Source: Noviherbaspirillum saxi
GTDB taxonomy: Bacteria; Pseudomonadota; Gammaproteobacteria; Burkholderiales; Burkholderiaceae_D
NCBI RefSeq assembly: GCF_003591035.1
Contig: NZ_QYUO01000002.1
Span: 1 to 64,000, forward strand
Direction of reading: 5' to 3'
DNA length: 64,000 nt
In this document: positions 40,120-48,836 of the stretch, in pieces
How the letters are laid out: each line of letters starts with the position of its first letter
Numbering within the stretch: the first letter of the stretch is position 1
Translations under genes and position numbers: made by a program
Notes under the pieces: generated by a model
Database searches by the model: none
The model's input: the letters and a program-made list of their open reading frames with translations, nothing else
What the model was told of the DNA's origin: nothing

Positions 40120-41922
40120 TTATTCCTGTTCCGTCACGACAGCTGCGGCTGGTTTTCCGGCCTGCGCCTGTTGTTGAGCTTGCTGAGCCTGTTGTTGTGC
40201 CTGCAAGGCTTGCTGCTGGGCGAGCTGCGCCTGCTGTGCTTGCTGATTCAGCGCAGCCAGCACATCATTGGTCGGACCGAACATTTGCGCGACGCCTTCA
40301 CGTACCAGCAACAGCTTGTTGGTGACGCCAATGACGCTGGTGCGATGCGTAATCAGGACGATGCTCTTGCCACGGCGACGCAGGTCGAGAATCGCAGCCA
40401 CCAATGCCTGTTCACCGACGTCGTCCAGATTGGAATTCGGCTCGTCGAGCACGATCAGCGACGGATCGCCATACATGGCACGTGCCAGGCCGATACGCTG
40501 CTTCTGCCCGCCGGACAATCCGGCGCCGCCTTCACCCAGCGGTGTGTCGTATCCTTTCGGGAAGTGCAGGATCATGTCATGCACGCCGGCGCGCTTGGCC
40601 GCTTCGATCACCTTTTCCGAATCCACTTCACCGAAGCGGGCGATATTCTCGCTGACCGTACCGCCGAACAGCTCGATATCCTGCGGCAGGTAGCCAATAT
40701 GCGGGCCTAGTTCATCCTTGTTCCATTGGTAGATGTCTGCCCCATCCAGACGCACCTTGCCCGCAGCCGCCGGCCATACGCCTACCAGCAGACGCGCCAG
40801 CGTCGACTTGCCGGAACCGCTGGGTCCGATCACGCCAAGCGCGTCGCCCGGCTGGATACCGAAGGTCAAACCTTTGATGACGGCTACCTGTGCGCCGGGC
40901 GGCGCGGCCATCACGCCTTCGACGCTCAATGCGCCTTGCGGCTTGGGCAGGGACATGCCGGCCTGGCGCGCAGGATTGTCGGCCAGCAGTTTGGACAGGC
41001 GCTCATAGGCGCTGCGCGTGCTGCTCCAGGATTTCCATACCCCGATCACCTGCTGGACGGGACCAAGCGCCTTACCCATCAGGATGGAAGCGGCGATCAT
41101 CATGCCGGGGGTGATTTTGCCTTCTACGGCAAGCAAGGCGCCATAGCCAAGCACCAGTGACTGTAACGATGTCTGGAAGAACTTGGTGACGGCGGTAACG
41201 ATGCCGGCTTTTTCACTGGCCTCTGCCTGCAGTTGCAGGAAACGGCCATGTAATTTGAACCAGCGCTGCATCAGGTTGGGCAGCATGCCCATCGATTCGA
41301 TTACTTCCGCATTGCGCAGGTTGTTGGTCGCCAGCGTATTGGAAGCGATGGCCAGCGTATTCGCTTCGTTTAAGGGCTTCTTGGAAACTTTTTCATTGAT
41401 GAATGCAAGCGCCACCAAGATCGCCGTTCCTACCAGCGCGAATATGCCCAGCGAGGGTTCGAACAAGAAGATGACGATCAGATAAATCGGGAACCAGGGC
41501 GCATCGAAAAATGCAAACAGTGCATTTCCGGTCAGAAATTGGCGCAGATTGGTCAGATCGGAAAGGGCTTGGCCGGCATTGCCGCCACCGCGCTTGAGGT
41601 TTTGCTCGAAGGCCGCAGTATAAACCCGCTTGTTCAACTGCATGTCGAGGCGTGCGCCGACGCGAACGAGTACGAAGCTGCGCACATACTCAAGCGCGCT
41701 CATCAACAGATAGGCGCCAAGCATGATAAGCGTAAGCATCAACAGCGTGATCTCGTTCCGGCTCGGCAGTACGCGATCGTATACCTGCAGCATGTAAATG
41801 GACGGCACCAGCATGATCAGGTTGATGATCGCGCTGAAAATACCCACTGTGCGGAACGCGCTTTTGAAACCGGCCAAGGCTTGGCCAATTTCATTTTGCG
41901 GAATTTGAAATTTCGATTTCAT
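40120..41922 (-). CDS. Type I secretion ABC transporter (PrtD-like) with a Gln/Ala-rich tail
   Basis: The 600-residue protein joins a six-helix membrane domain (from [20 protein letters not shown]) to an ATPase with Walker [10 protein letters not shown] near 365, signature LSGGQKQR near 465 and Walker B LIVLDEPN. It lacks the N-terminal C39 peptidase-like domain of RTX-toxin exporters, placing it with the PrtD / AprD group. After the canonical end a tail of about 45 residues consists almost only of Gln and Ala ([19 protein letters not shown]). It heads the operon; no clear Shine-Dalgarno precedes its ATG. Confidence 0.94.
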   Translation of the reverse strand: MKSKFQIPQNEIGQALAGFKSAFRTVGIFSAIINLIMLVPSIYMLQVYDRVLPSRNEITLLMLTLIMLGAYLLMSALEYVRSFVLVRVGARLDMQLNKRVYTAAFEQNLKRGGGNAGQALSDLTNLRQFLTGNALFAFFDAPWFPIYLIVIFLFEPSLGIFALVGTAILVALAFINEKVSKKPLNEANTLAIASNTLATNNLRNAEVIESMGMLPNLMQRWFKLHGRFLQLQAEASEKAGIVTAVTKFFQTSLQSLVLGYGALLAVEGKITPGMMIAASILMGKALGPVQQVIGVWKSWSSTRSAYERLSKLLADNPARQAGMSLPKPQGALSVEGVMAAPPGAQVAVIKGLTFGIQPGDALGVIGPSGSGKSTLARLLVGVWPAAAGKVRLDGADIYQWNKDELGPHIGYLPQDIELFGGTVSENIARFGEVDSEKVIEAAKRAGVHDMILHFPKGYDTPLGEGGAGLSGGQKQRIGLARAMYGDPSLIVLDEPNSNLDDVGEQALVAAILDLRRRGKSIVLITHRTSVIGVTNKLLLVREGVAQMFGPTNDVLAALNQQAQQAQLAQQQALQAQQQAQQAQQQAQAGKPAAAVVTEQE

Positions 41923-42779
41923 CTAGGAGGAGCTGGGCTGAAATAGGCAGAAAAAGCGGCCGATCCATGCAAGGCATGGGCAAATAGCAATCCGACCACG
42001 ATCTCCGGAGCAAAGCGCTCTAGCGGCTCTATGAAAACACGACTGCAAGTTTTCATTTTGCCTCGAAAAATGTGACGGATATCACATCTCAGGAAGCTTA
42101 CCACAGCACAATGTTGACCACCAGATTTTTTCAGTACGGAAAACAAAGCTTGTGCAGAATGCGCGTACCTTGCCACTTGGCCTTGCGTTTTGGTGTCCGA
42201 CCGCCGTCCTGATGAATTGCTCTTACACATAATTCATCGAAAAAATGTCAGTGGCGGAGAATTAGTCTCTGCCCTTCCACATATGTTCCAAGGGCAAAAA
42301 AATTTCGAGTGGACCGTATAACTACTTTTTGTTTAAGTCCATCGATAAAGTTGACTAAGGTCGATCTGGTTTGTCCATCGGCATTAACGACAACATCCAG
42401 CATAGGTAAACTGCATATGGATACCACGATGCGTACGCTGCCTAAAATTTCATCAGTTCGCATGAGCAAGTCTATGCGCTCATGGAGATGACAAGGACAC
42501 TTCCCACCTAAGTGAAACGTAGGCTTGCCATAGTGCACAACATAGTAATAAAGCGACAAAACTAAGTGCCATAAGTTCACTCTTTTGCGTCCCGTCTAAA
42601 AATTATTTCAATGATCGCGCCGGCCCTATCCTTATTTGCATTCCATCAAAAATCCATCGTTGCCACTCAATACACTTCCCTTACCGCAATCGCGCAGAGC
42701 TGCTCTCTAGAAGTTCTGCCGAGCGCTCGGATGTCACCGAGTTAACAAACGCGTTTTCAATTCAATAAGGGGAATATTT
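41923..42779. other. AT-rich 857-bp intergenic region between T1SS operon and DUF4214 gene
   Basis: This region separates the divergent secretion operon and its likely substrate gene and is visibly less GC-rich than its surroundings. It contains the CRP-like site at 42071-42086 and a dyad TGAAAAC..GTTTTCA near 42029-42053. Open frames of 60-110 codons occur on both strands (for example 42248-42580 minus), but none shows a recognisable domain or good ribosome site, so I do not call a gene. AATAAGGGGAAT before 42780 is the ribosome site of the DUF4214 gene. Confidence 0.6.
42071..42086. promoter_or_regulatory. CRP/Vfr-type binding site upstream of the T1SS operon
   Basis: TGTGACGGATATCACA matches the CRP consensus TGTGA-N6-TCACA in all ten conserved positions, flanked by AAA on the left. 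It lies 149 bases before the ABC transporter ATG. At this distance it could activate the secretion operon; it is also about 700 bases from the DUF4214 gene. Confidence 0.65.
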
Positions 42780-43643
42780 ATGGCACTTACCGCAACGCAA
42801 ACGGCTCTCACCAAACTTTATGTCGGCGCCTTCATGCGCGCTCCAGAGCGCGAAGGTCTCATGTACTGGGATGCCCAGCTATCGAGCGGTACTCCTTTCT
42901 CGCAAGTCGTCAATACGGTATTTAGCCTGCCTGTGGTGAAGGCGATTTATCCCGACTCGATGACGAACGCCCAATTCCTGACTGCGGTCTATACCAATGT
43001 GTTCGGCAAGGTTCCGGATGCTGGCGGTCTCGCATACTGGAACTCTCAAATCGGTGCCGGGCAGCAGCGCGGTCAAGTCGTGACCGCGATGATCGATGCG
43101 GGCCTGAACTCACCGGATGGGACACCGGGCAAGGCATTCATCTTGAATCGTGTCGAGGCGGCAAAATATGTGGCTGAATTGCAGCTGATCCGCGGCACCA
43201 CGGTCGATGAACATAAGCTGATCGAGCTGATCACGAGTATCGATGAATCCCAAGCTAGCTATCAGGCCGGTATTGCCGCGCTTGAAAAAGCAGTGGCTGT
43301 GCCATTCGGTCCCACACCCGGACAAACCACCGGCACTGGCACAGCATCGACCGATCTGTTCATCTTCGGCAATGTTGATGCCAATAACTACCGAGTGATC
43401 AACGGCCTCACGGCGGGTGATATGGTCAGCGTCGCAGCTGCGGCCGACACAAACGGCGATTATCAATTGGCATCGGTCGGGAGCGCTGCCGCGGTGGACG
43501 CACGCGGCGAATGGTTCTTCAATGCCGCGTCCGATAACCTCACCTACTGGAACACGCTAACCAACTCGGCAGCCACGGTGCAGCTCACCGGTGTCAATAC
43601 AGTATCGGTAAATCCCAATGCCGTGTTTACCGTTCTGAGCTGA
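42780..43643 (+). CDS. DUF4214-domain protein, probable type I secretion substrate
   Basis: The 287-residue protein has no signal peptide. Two DUF4214-type repeats are visible: LYVGAFMRAPEREGLMYW near residues 13-30 and YTNVFGKVPDAGGLAYWNSQ near 71-90. The C-terminal 100 residues are small-residue and beta rich (VINGLTAGDMVSVAAAAD, ATVQLTGVNTVSVNPNAVF) and end FTVLS, resembling uncleaved C-terminal export signals. DUF4214 is common in surface or secreted proteins. Together with the adjacent divergent ABC-MFP-TolC operon this points to a dedicated substrate; no RTX nonapeptides are seen. Confidence 0.8.
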   Translation: MALTATQTALTKLYVGAFMRAPEREGLMYWDAQLSSGTPFSQVVNTVFSLPVVKAIYPDSMTNAQFLTAVYTNVFGKVPDAGGLAYWNSQIGAGQQRGQVVTAMIDAGLNSPDGTPGKAFILNRVEAAKYVAELQLIRGTTVDEHKLIELITSIDESQASYQAGIAALEKAVAVPFGPTPGQTTGTGTASTDLFIFGNVDANNYRVINGLTAGDMVSVAAAADTNGDYQLASVGSAAAVDARGEWFFNAASDNLTYWNTLTNSAATVQLTGVNTVSVNPNAVFTVLS

Positions 43644-43690
43644 TTACACGGAACCGACGCGTTCTCATGCTATAGGACGCGCTGTCGAAT

Positions 43691-43721
43691 AAAGGCTTGC
43701 CTTCAGTGAAGGCAAGCCTTT
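43691..43721. terminator. Bidirectional terminator (DUF4214 gene / ABC binding-protein gene)
   Basis: AAAGGCTTGCCTTC pairs perfectly with GAAGGCAAGCCTTT around AGT, followed by TATTTTCATT. It sits between two convergent stop codons. Confidence 0.85.
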
Positions 43722-43738
43722 ATTTTCATTAGGGCATG

Positions 43739-44578
43739 TCAGTGACAATCCGGCACATCCTGGTCCAGATACACTTCGAATGCAATATGCCGAACGCGTT
43801 TCTTCGTCAGTTGCTCGGGGAACTGGCTCGATGACCATTCATTCGAAACCCGCTTAAGCATCGCCGTCGTAGCCTTGTCTGCAACAGGAACCAGAAAAGC
43901 CAAGGTGCTTGCAGGTCCCGGAGTCAAGCGCGCAGAAAATTTTTTCCATTCGGGCAATCGGGTCAACTCTTCCAGCATGGCGCTGTCATGTACCGCCGCA
44001 TCGCAACCGCCTATCCGCAAGGCCAGCAGGGAATCGGCAGGCGCTCGGACAAGCTGCTCAACCGCGCCATATTTCGCTGCCAGCATGCCGACGTACAGGC
44101 CGCCCTCCGAAGTACAGACCTTGCGGCCCTTCAATTGCTGCCACGACTTGATATCCGTGTCCGAGCGCATAATAGCCATTGGCCGCGCGATGTATCCTGC
44201 AGGAATGGCAGTTATCGATGCAGGCAACACCACGCCTTCCGGAACCGTGGCAAGAACGACATCGGCCTTGCCGGAAGCTAGTGCGGTTTCCGCTTTCGCC
44301 GGTTCCGCCTTCACCATCGATACGCGCAGTTGCAGGCGCTGCGCAAGGTCTTGCAACAATTCGGTATCGATCGCTTCAGCGGTCCTGAACTTCATGCCGC
44401 CCTTATATTCCGGCACCGGATACTTGATGCCCGCGACTAGCTCGCCGCGCGCCCTGGCACGCTCCAATCCGGTTTCGGTGGCGGTCGCCGGCGTCGCTGC
44501 GGCAACCGCCATCGTCGCCAGGCAGCTTAGTGCAGCGATCATGCATTGCGAGCGATGTGGGCCGAAGAAGCTCTTCAT
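43739..44578 (-). CDS. Family 3-like periplasmic solute-binding protein
   Basis: The 279-residue protein (ATG at 44578) has a signal peptide ending near ATPATATE. The mature start, GLERARARGELVAGIKYPVP, is the usual opening of amino-acid-type binding proteins. ALASGKADVVLATVPEGV and RIGGCDAAVHDSAMLEEL follow the two-lobe pattern. It is the last gene of the cluster, seven bases after the permease stop, and is a second binding protein in addition to the NitT/TauT-type one. Ligand unknown. Confidence 0.75.
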   Translation of the reverse strand: MKSFFGPHRSQCMIAALSCLATMAVAAATPATATETGLERARARGELVAGIKYPVPEYKGGMKFRTAEAIDTELLQDLAQRLQLRVSMVKAEPAKAETALASGKADVVLATVPEGVVLPASITAIPAGYIARPMAIMRSDTDIKSWQQLKGRKVCTSEGGLYVGMLAAKYGAVEQLVRAPADSLLALRIGGCDAAVHDSAMLEELTRLPEWKKFSARLTPGPASTLAFLVPVADKATTAMLKRVSNEWSSSQFPEQLTKKRVRHIAFEVYLDQDVPDCH

Positions 44579-44585
44579 ACGATCA

Positions 44586-45359
44586 TCAAACGTATTGATA
44601 GCGTAATACCCGATGCCTGAGATTTTCCAGCAGAAGCTGGTCGATGAGCGGAGCAAGAATCGCAATGGCAAGGATGTTGGTCATCACACCGACCATGTCG
44701 GCTGTTTCGCCCGCATACGACAGCGAGCGACCCAGCCCTTTTCCGAAACCGATCAGCATTTCCGCCGATATCAGTGCGCGCCATGCGTTACCGAATGCCA
44801 GCTGAGCACCCGTGATCAGCTCAGGCATTACCGCCGGCAGATAAACGCGCTTGAGCATGTCCCAGCGCGAAGCACCCATCACGCGCGCTGCCGATACATG
44901 GACATGCTGCACGCTCTCGGTTGCGTTCATGACCGACAACGCTGCCGGGAAGAATGCGGCGATCGCAACGACGACAATGATGGGCGTGCTGCCAAAGCCC
45001 ATCACGATCAACAGCAGCGGCACCCAGCAGATCGACGGTATCGATTGCAGGATGATGATTGCGGATTTCAGTACCGCGCGAAAAAAGAACTGCACCGCAC
45101 CGATCAAACCGAAACCGATACCGAATACCAGCGCGACACCGTAACCGGCACCCAGGCGCAGCAAGCTGTCGCGCAAGCCTTGCAGAAAACTGGCCGACTG
45201 CACTTCCTGCACCAGACGCATGATCACGGTCGCCACATCGGGCATCAGAAAATCGGGCAATATCCATGCTGCGGTTTGCCAGCCCAAAAGAATAAATACG
45301 ACGGCGAGAACGAAAGCGAGTTTCTTTTGATTGCCGGAAATGCGAATACGATTGCTCAT
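44586..45359 (-). CDS. ABC transporter permease (NitT/TauT family)
   Basis: The 257-residue membrane protein has about six hydrophobic segments and an EAA-type loop (ARVMGASRWDMLKRVYLPAVMP). Its start (LAFVLAVVFILLGWQTAAWILPDF) resembles SsuC / TauC. It is separated from the upstream binding-protein gene by 117 bases containing hairpin 45376-45395. The family carries sulfonates, nitrate, pyrimidine precursors and similar small anions or heterocycles. Confidence 0.9.
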   Translation of the reverse strand: MSNRIRISGNQKKLAFVLAVVFILLGWQTAAWILPDFLMPDVATVIMRLVQEVQSASFLQGLRDSLLRLGAGYGVALVFGIGFGLIGAVQFFFRAVLKSAIIILQSIPSICWVPLLLIVMGFGSTPIIVVVAIAAFFPAALSVMNATESVQHVHVSAARVMGASRWDMLKRVYLPAVMPELITGAQLAFGNAWRALISAEMLIGFGKGLGRSLSYAGETADMVGVMTNILAIAILAPLIDQLLLENLRHRVLRYQYV

Positions 45360-45375
45360 GGTTTCTTAAATCAGA

Positions 45376-45395
45376 TGGCCGGCTTGCGCCGGCCA
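45376..45395. terminator. Intercistronic hairpin
   Basis: TGGCCGGC pairs perfectly with GCCGGCCA around TTGC, between the binding-protein stop and the permease start. It probably stabilises upstream mRNA or attenuates the permease so that the binding protein is made in excess. Confidence 0.5.
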
Positions 45396-45476
45396 CCGGG
45401 TAATGTGAAAAAGCCTTGACCTTGGCAGGTCCACCACAACTTGCAAGCCGATGCGGGCGGCGTCCGTTGCTCGATC

Positions 45477-46472
45477 TTAAAGCTTGCGCTCTTTCTGCCA
45501 GCTCAAGTCCAGAATGGAATTCACGTCAAACGGTTTACCGTCGCGCGTCTTCAGCGAACCCTGATCCTGCAGGATGTTTGCAATCTCCTGCATTCTTGCC
45601 TGTTCCTTCTGGCTAAGGATAGGGCTGAAAGTCTGGCTCTTGATCGCGTCGGTGATGACTGTTTCGCGCGGCAGCTCGCCCTTGTTCAGGGTCTTGAGCG
45701 TCGGCTCGGAAATGAAGTAACCGGCAATCAGCTTGGACGCATCGGCGGGTTTCTTTTGCAGCAGGTCGATGGCCTCGCGCTGCGCATCCAGAGATTTCCA
45801 GACCGCATCTTTACGCTTCTTCAAGGTTTCACCCGAAGTGATGACAACCATGCACGGGAACGGCCATACTTCACCGATTTCATAAATCTGTTTCACCGGT
45901 GCGATCAATTGTGCAATGCTCGCCTGCGGTTCGAACAGGAAAGCCGCATCGACGCGCTTGCCGACCAGCGATTGGACGGCAACCTGCGGACTGACGCCCA
46001 TCACGTTGACATCATCCGGCTTGAGCCCGGCTTCCTTCAGCACGACGCCTTTGAGTACGGTATCGGCAGTGCTTCCTTCTGCCTGCGAGGCAAGGGTCTT
46101 GCCTTTGAGATCGGCCACTTTCTTGATGCCGGAATCGTCGCGCGCAATGATTGCGTGATAGCCGTGCTGCGCGCCACCGACCACTTTCAGATCGGCTCCC
46201 TTGGATGCCCATGCCACTGCATTGGTAAATCCGAGCACGCCGGAATCAAGCTGGCCACCGACAATTGCCTTGATCAGGTCGGTGCCCGACTTGAATTCGA
46301 CCAGCTCGACATCCAGTCCCTGCTTTTTGTAATAGCCGGCTTCATGCGCCAGGATGGCCTGTGCATCATCCATCACACGGAGATAGCCGACCTTGAATTT
46401 TTCAGCTGCAAATGCCTGACTCGCCAAGGCCAGGGAAATCAATGCGGGAACTGCAAGTTTTGCCAATTTCAT
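45477..46472 (-). CDS. ABC transporter substrate-binding protein (NMT1 / SsuA-like)
   Basis: The 331-residue protein has a signal peptide (KLAKLAVPALISLALASQAFA). It continues KFKVGYLRVMDDAQAILAHEAGYYKKQGLDV, the opening of NMT1/SsuA binding proteins (given here in part), and FKSGTDLIKAIVGGQLDSGV. The start overlaps the ATPase stop by four bases. Ligand cannot be read from sequence. The upstream IclR regulator at 48.0 kb, across dgkA, is not evidently linked. Confidence 0.88.
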   Translation of the reverse strand: MKLAKLAVPALISLALASQAFAAEKFKVGYLRVMDDAQAILAHEAGYYKKQGLDVELVEFKSGTDLIKAIVGGQLDSGVLGFTNAVAWASKGADLKVVGGAQHGYHAIIARDDSGIKKVADLKGKTLASQAEGSTADTVLKGVVLKEAGLKPDDVNVMGVSPQVAVQSLVGKRVDAAFLFEPQASIAQLIAPVKQIYEIGEVWPFPCMVVITSGETLKKRKDAVWKSLDAQREAIDLLQKKPADASKLIAGYFISEPTLKTLNKGELPRETVITDAIKSQTFSPILSQKEQARMQEIANILQDQGSLKTRDGKPFDVNSILDLSWQKERKL

Positions 46473-47242
46473 ACTTCTGCTCCTTCTAATAATTTTGCGA
46501 CGTCGTCCTGCTCTGCGTGTATGCCCAGCAATCCGAGGATTTGCCTGCGCATTGACGCGAACTCCGACAAGTCATGTGTCTTTTCATGCCGGGTCAAATT
46601 GAATTCCTTGAGCACCTTTGCCGGACGAGGGCTGAATACCAGTATACGATCCGCCAGGAATAATGCCTCATCGACATCGTGCGTCACCAGTAATACGGTC
46701 GGATGCACTTCGCGTATCAGTTCGCGCAGTGCATCCTGCAGAGTCATGCGCGTGAGCGCATCGAGAGCCCCGAACGGCTCATCCAGCAACAGGACTTTTG
46801 GATTGGACACGAATGCGCGCGCAAGCGCTGCACGTTGCCGCATGCCGCCGGAAACCTGATGCGGATAATAATCTTCAAAACCTTTCAGGTTGACCTTTTC
46901 CAGCCATTCAAATGCCTGAACACGCGCCTGCTTTTTGTTGACCTTTTGAAATTCCAGAGCGAGCCCAACGTTTTGCGCAAGTGTCAACCAAGGATAGAGT
47001 GCATTTTCCTGGAACATCAGGGTGCGCTCGGGATGCGGTCCTTCGATGATGCGATCGTTGGCGAGCACAGTGCCGCTGGTCGGACTTTCAAGTCCGGCAG
47101 CGATATGCAGCAAAGTCGATTTTCCGCAGCCGGAAGGACCAACCAATGCCACCAGTTGTCCTTCTTCGAACTCACGGCTGAAATTCTCGATGACTTTCAA
47201 GCCTGAGAAATCTTTTCCTATCTGATTGAACGTTAACTTCAT
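46469..47242 (-). CDS. ABC transporter ATP-binding protein (SsuB/TauB-like)
   Basis: The 257-residue ATPase has Walker A GPSGCGKST, Q-loop FQENALYPWL, signature VSGGMRQRAALARA, Walker B VLLLDEPFGALD and H-loop VTHDVDEA. Length and the DEPFGALD form are typical of the SsuB / TauB group. It is the first gene of the minus-strand cluster ATPase, binding protein, permease, second binding protein. Confidence 0.94.
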   Translation of the reverse strand: MKLTFNQIGKDFSGLKVIENFSREFEEGQLVALVGPSGCGKSTLLHIAAGLESPTSGTVLANDRIIEGPHPERTLMFQENALYPWLTLAQNVGLALEFQKVNKKQARVQAFEWLEKVNLKGFEDYYPHQVSGGMRQRAALARAFVSNPKVLLLDEPFGALDALTRMTLQDALRELIREVHPTVLLVTHDVDEALFLADRILVFSPRPAKVLKEFNLTRHEKTHDLSEFASMRRQILGLLGIHAEQDDVAKLLEGAEV

Positions 47243-47362
47243 TGAACCTATTGCTCCTGGACGGGGATCCGGTAGGCGCGGTTTAAAAATATCGCCGCGC
47301 TGATTACTTTTTTCTATATGTGAATGTAGTGATATCGGTCATCTATCACAACAACTTTAAGT

Positions 47363-47399
47363 TGCTTAGCTTATTCAGGAGGGGAATAAGCTAAGCAAT
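47363..47399. terminator. Long perfect hairpin downstream of dgkA
   Basis: TTGCTTAGCTTATTC (47363-47377) pairs exactly with GAATAAGCTAAGCAA (47385-47399) around a 7-nt loop. It begins 27 bases past the dgkA stop on the minus strand and lies about 120 bases before the ABC cluster. It is AT-rich with no T-tract, so it could be a terminator or an operator for the transporter. Confidence 0.5.
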
Positions 47400-47425
47400 T
47401 GGCAGTGAACCGGAATATATAATTA

Positions 47426-47824
47426 TCAGGAAAGCAAGACTGGTAACAGGATCGCGCCCCACGTCAAACCAGCAAGTAGCAAGGCCAGACATACTGCCGC
47501 ACTACCAAAATCCTTCGCATTTTTGGATAAGGGATGGCACTCCAGCGATATCCTATCCACAACTGCCTCTATTGCCGAATTGATCAGTTCTACGATCAAG
47601 ACCAGCAGCAGCACAACGATCAATGCCAGCTTTTGCATGAGGGTTACCGGCAGAAACAAGGCAAGCATGGCTGCCGGTATCATTACCATCAGTTCCTGCC
47701 GAAATGCATGTTCGGTCCTCCAGGCGGTTTTCAATCCCGCCAGCGAATAGCGAACCGCAGCAAGCACCCGTTTGAAACCGCTCTTGCTTTTAAATTCACT
47801 GGTTTGTGCTTCGCCTTTATGCAT
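47426..47824 (-). CDS. dgkA: Diacylglycerol kinase
   Basis: DgkA phosphorylates diacylglycerol released by membrane-derived-sugar synthesis. The 132-residue product has three hydrophobic helices. The conserved region AWRTEHAFRQEL and ELINSAIEAVVDRI contain the Glu and Asn residues of the active site. MHKGEAQTSEF at 47824 is chosen as start, giving the normal size; the longer reading from 47875 adds residues without family match. Confidence 0.93.
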   Translation of the reverse strand: MHKGEAQTSEFKSKSGFKRVLAAVRYSLAGLKTAWRTEHAFRQELMVMIPAAMLALFLPVTLMQKLALIVVLLLVLIVELINSAIEAVVDRISLECHPLSKNAKDFGSAAVCLALLLAGLTWGAILLPVLLS

Positions 47825-48028
47825 ATCTGCCTCTTTGCCGAGATACCCTGTTCGCAGGGCGCGTGAAGCGTACACCGCTTTTATCCGGACGTCGATAAAA
47901 GGACATTGTCGCCAATAACTTTTGGCTAAGATTACTTGCTGTCCAAATCGCTGGAATCGTAATAAATCGACTTTTTCATTTTTTCACATTGTGGTATAAC
48001 ACCCTTATTGCAACGCACCAACCACATT

Positions 48029-48820
48029 ATGAAAACTGAACAAGGCAACGATAACAGTCAGATTTCGATTCAAGTCATCGAACGCATGATCTCGCTTTTG
48101 GACGCACTCGCGCAGTATCCCGACCCCGTCAGCCTGAAAGAATTGTCAACAGTCACAGGCCTGCATCCGTCGACCGCACACCGCATTCTGAACGACCTTG
48201 TGGTCAAACGCTTTGTGGATCGCGCCGAGGCCGGCTCTTATCGCCTCGGCATGCGCCTGCTTGAATTGGGCAATATCGTCAAAAGCCGTTTGGATGTACG
48301 CGAAGCCGCCCTGGAATTCATGCGTGCCTTGCATCGCAAGACCCATCAAACCATTAACCTGTCGGTACGGCAAGGCGACGAAATCGTCTACATCGACCGC
48401 TCTTTCTCGGAGCGCTCCGGCATGCAGGTGGTGCGTGCGATCGGCGGTCGTGCCCCTCTGCATCTGACGTCGACCGGCAAGCTGTTCCTGTCCGCCGACG
48501 ACCCCAAGCAGGTGCGCGCCTATGCGACCCGTACCGGTCTGGCCGGTCACAATAAGAATTCCATCACCGATCTGGTCAAGCTGGAACGCGAACTCAGCCT
48601 GGTCCGCGCACGCGGCTATGCACGTGACAATGAGGAGTTGGAACTTGGGGTGCGCTGCATGGCAGCCGGGATTTTCGATGATAGCGGCAAGCTGATTGCC
48701 GGCTTGTCGATATCGGCGCCGGCAGACCGCCTGCAGGAAGAGTGGGTGGAAGACTTGATCGGCACCGCCGGCGAGATATCGGCTGTGCTGGGCCACGTGC
48801 AGCAAGGCGCAGTTGCCTGA
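48029..48820 (+). CDS. IclR family transcriptional regulator
   Basis: The 263-residue regulator has an N-terminal winged helix (VIERMISLLDALAQYPDPVS, LHPSTAHRILNDLV) and a C-terminal IclR effector domain (YRLGMRLLELGNIVKSRLD, INLSVRQGDEIVYIDR, RARGYARDNEELELGVRCMA, AGLSISAPADR). Effector unknown. A TATAAC-type -10 (TGGTATAAC) is seen about 30 bases before the start. Its target cannot be read here; neighbours on both sides are divergent or convergent. Confidence 0.92.
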   Translation: MKTEQGNDNSQISIQVIERMISLLDALAQYPDPVSLKELSTVTGLHPSTAHRILNDLVVKRFVDRAEAGSYRLGMRLLELGNIVKSRLDVREAALEFMRALHRKTHQTINLSVRQGDEIVYIDRSFSERSGMQVVRAIGGRAPLHLTSTGKLFLSADDPKQVRAYATRTGLAGHNKNSITDLVKLERELSLVRARGYARDNEELELGVRCMAAGIFDDSGKLIAGLSISAPADRLQEEWVEDLIGTAGEISAVLGHVQQGAVA

Positions 48821-48836
48821 AGCGGCATTCAGAACT

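Noticed and set aside
42248..42580. 110-codon minus-strand frame in the AT-rich spacer
   Set aside because: No recognisable domain or good ribosome site; kept only as a note in the spacer entry.
42780..43643. RTX toxin or adhesin
   Set aside because: No glycine-aspartate nonapeptide repeats are present in the DUF4214 protein.
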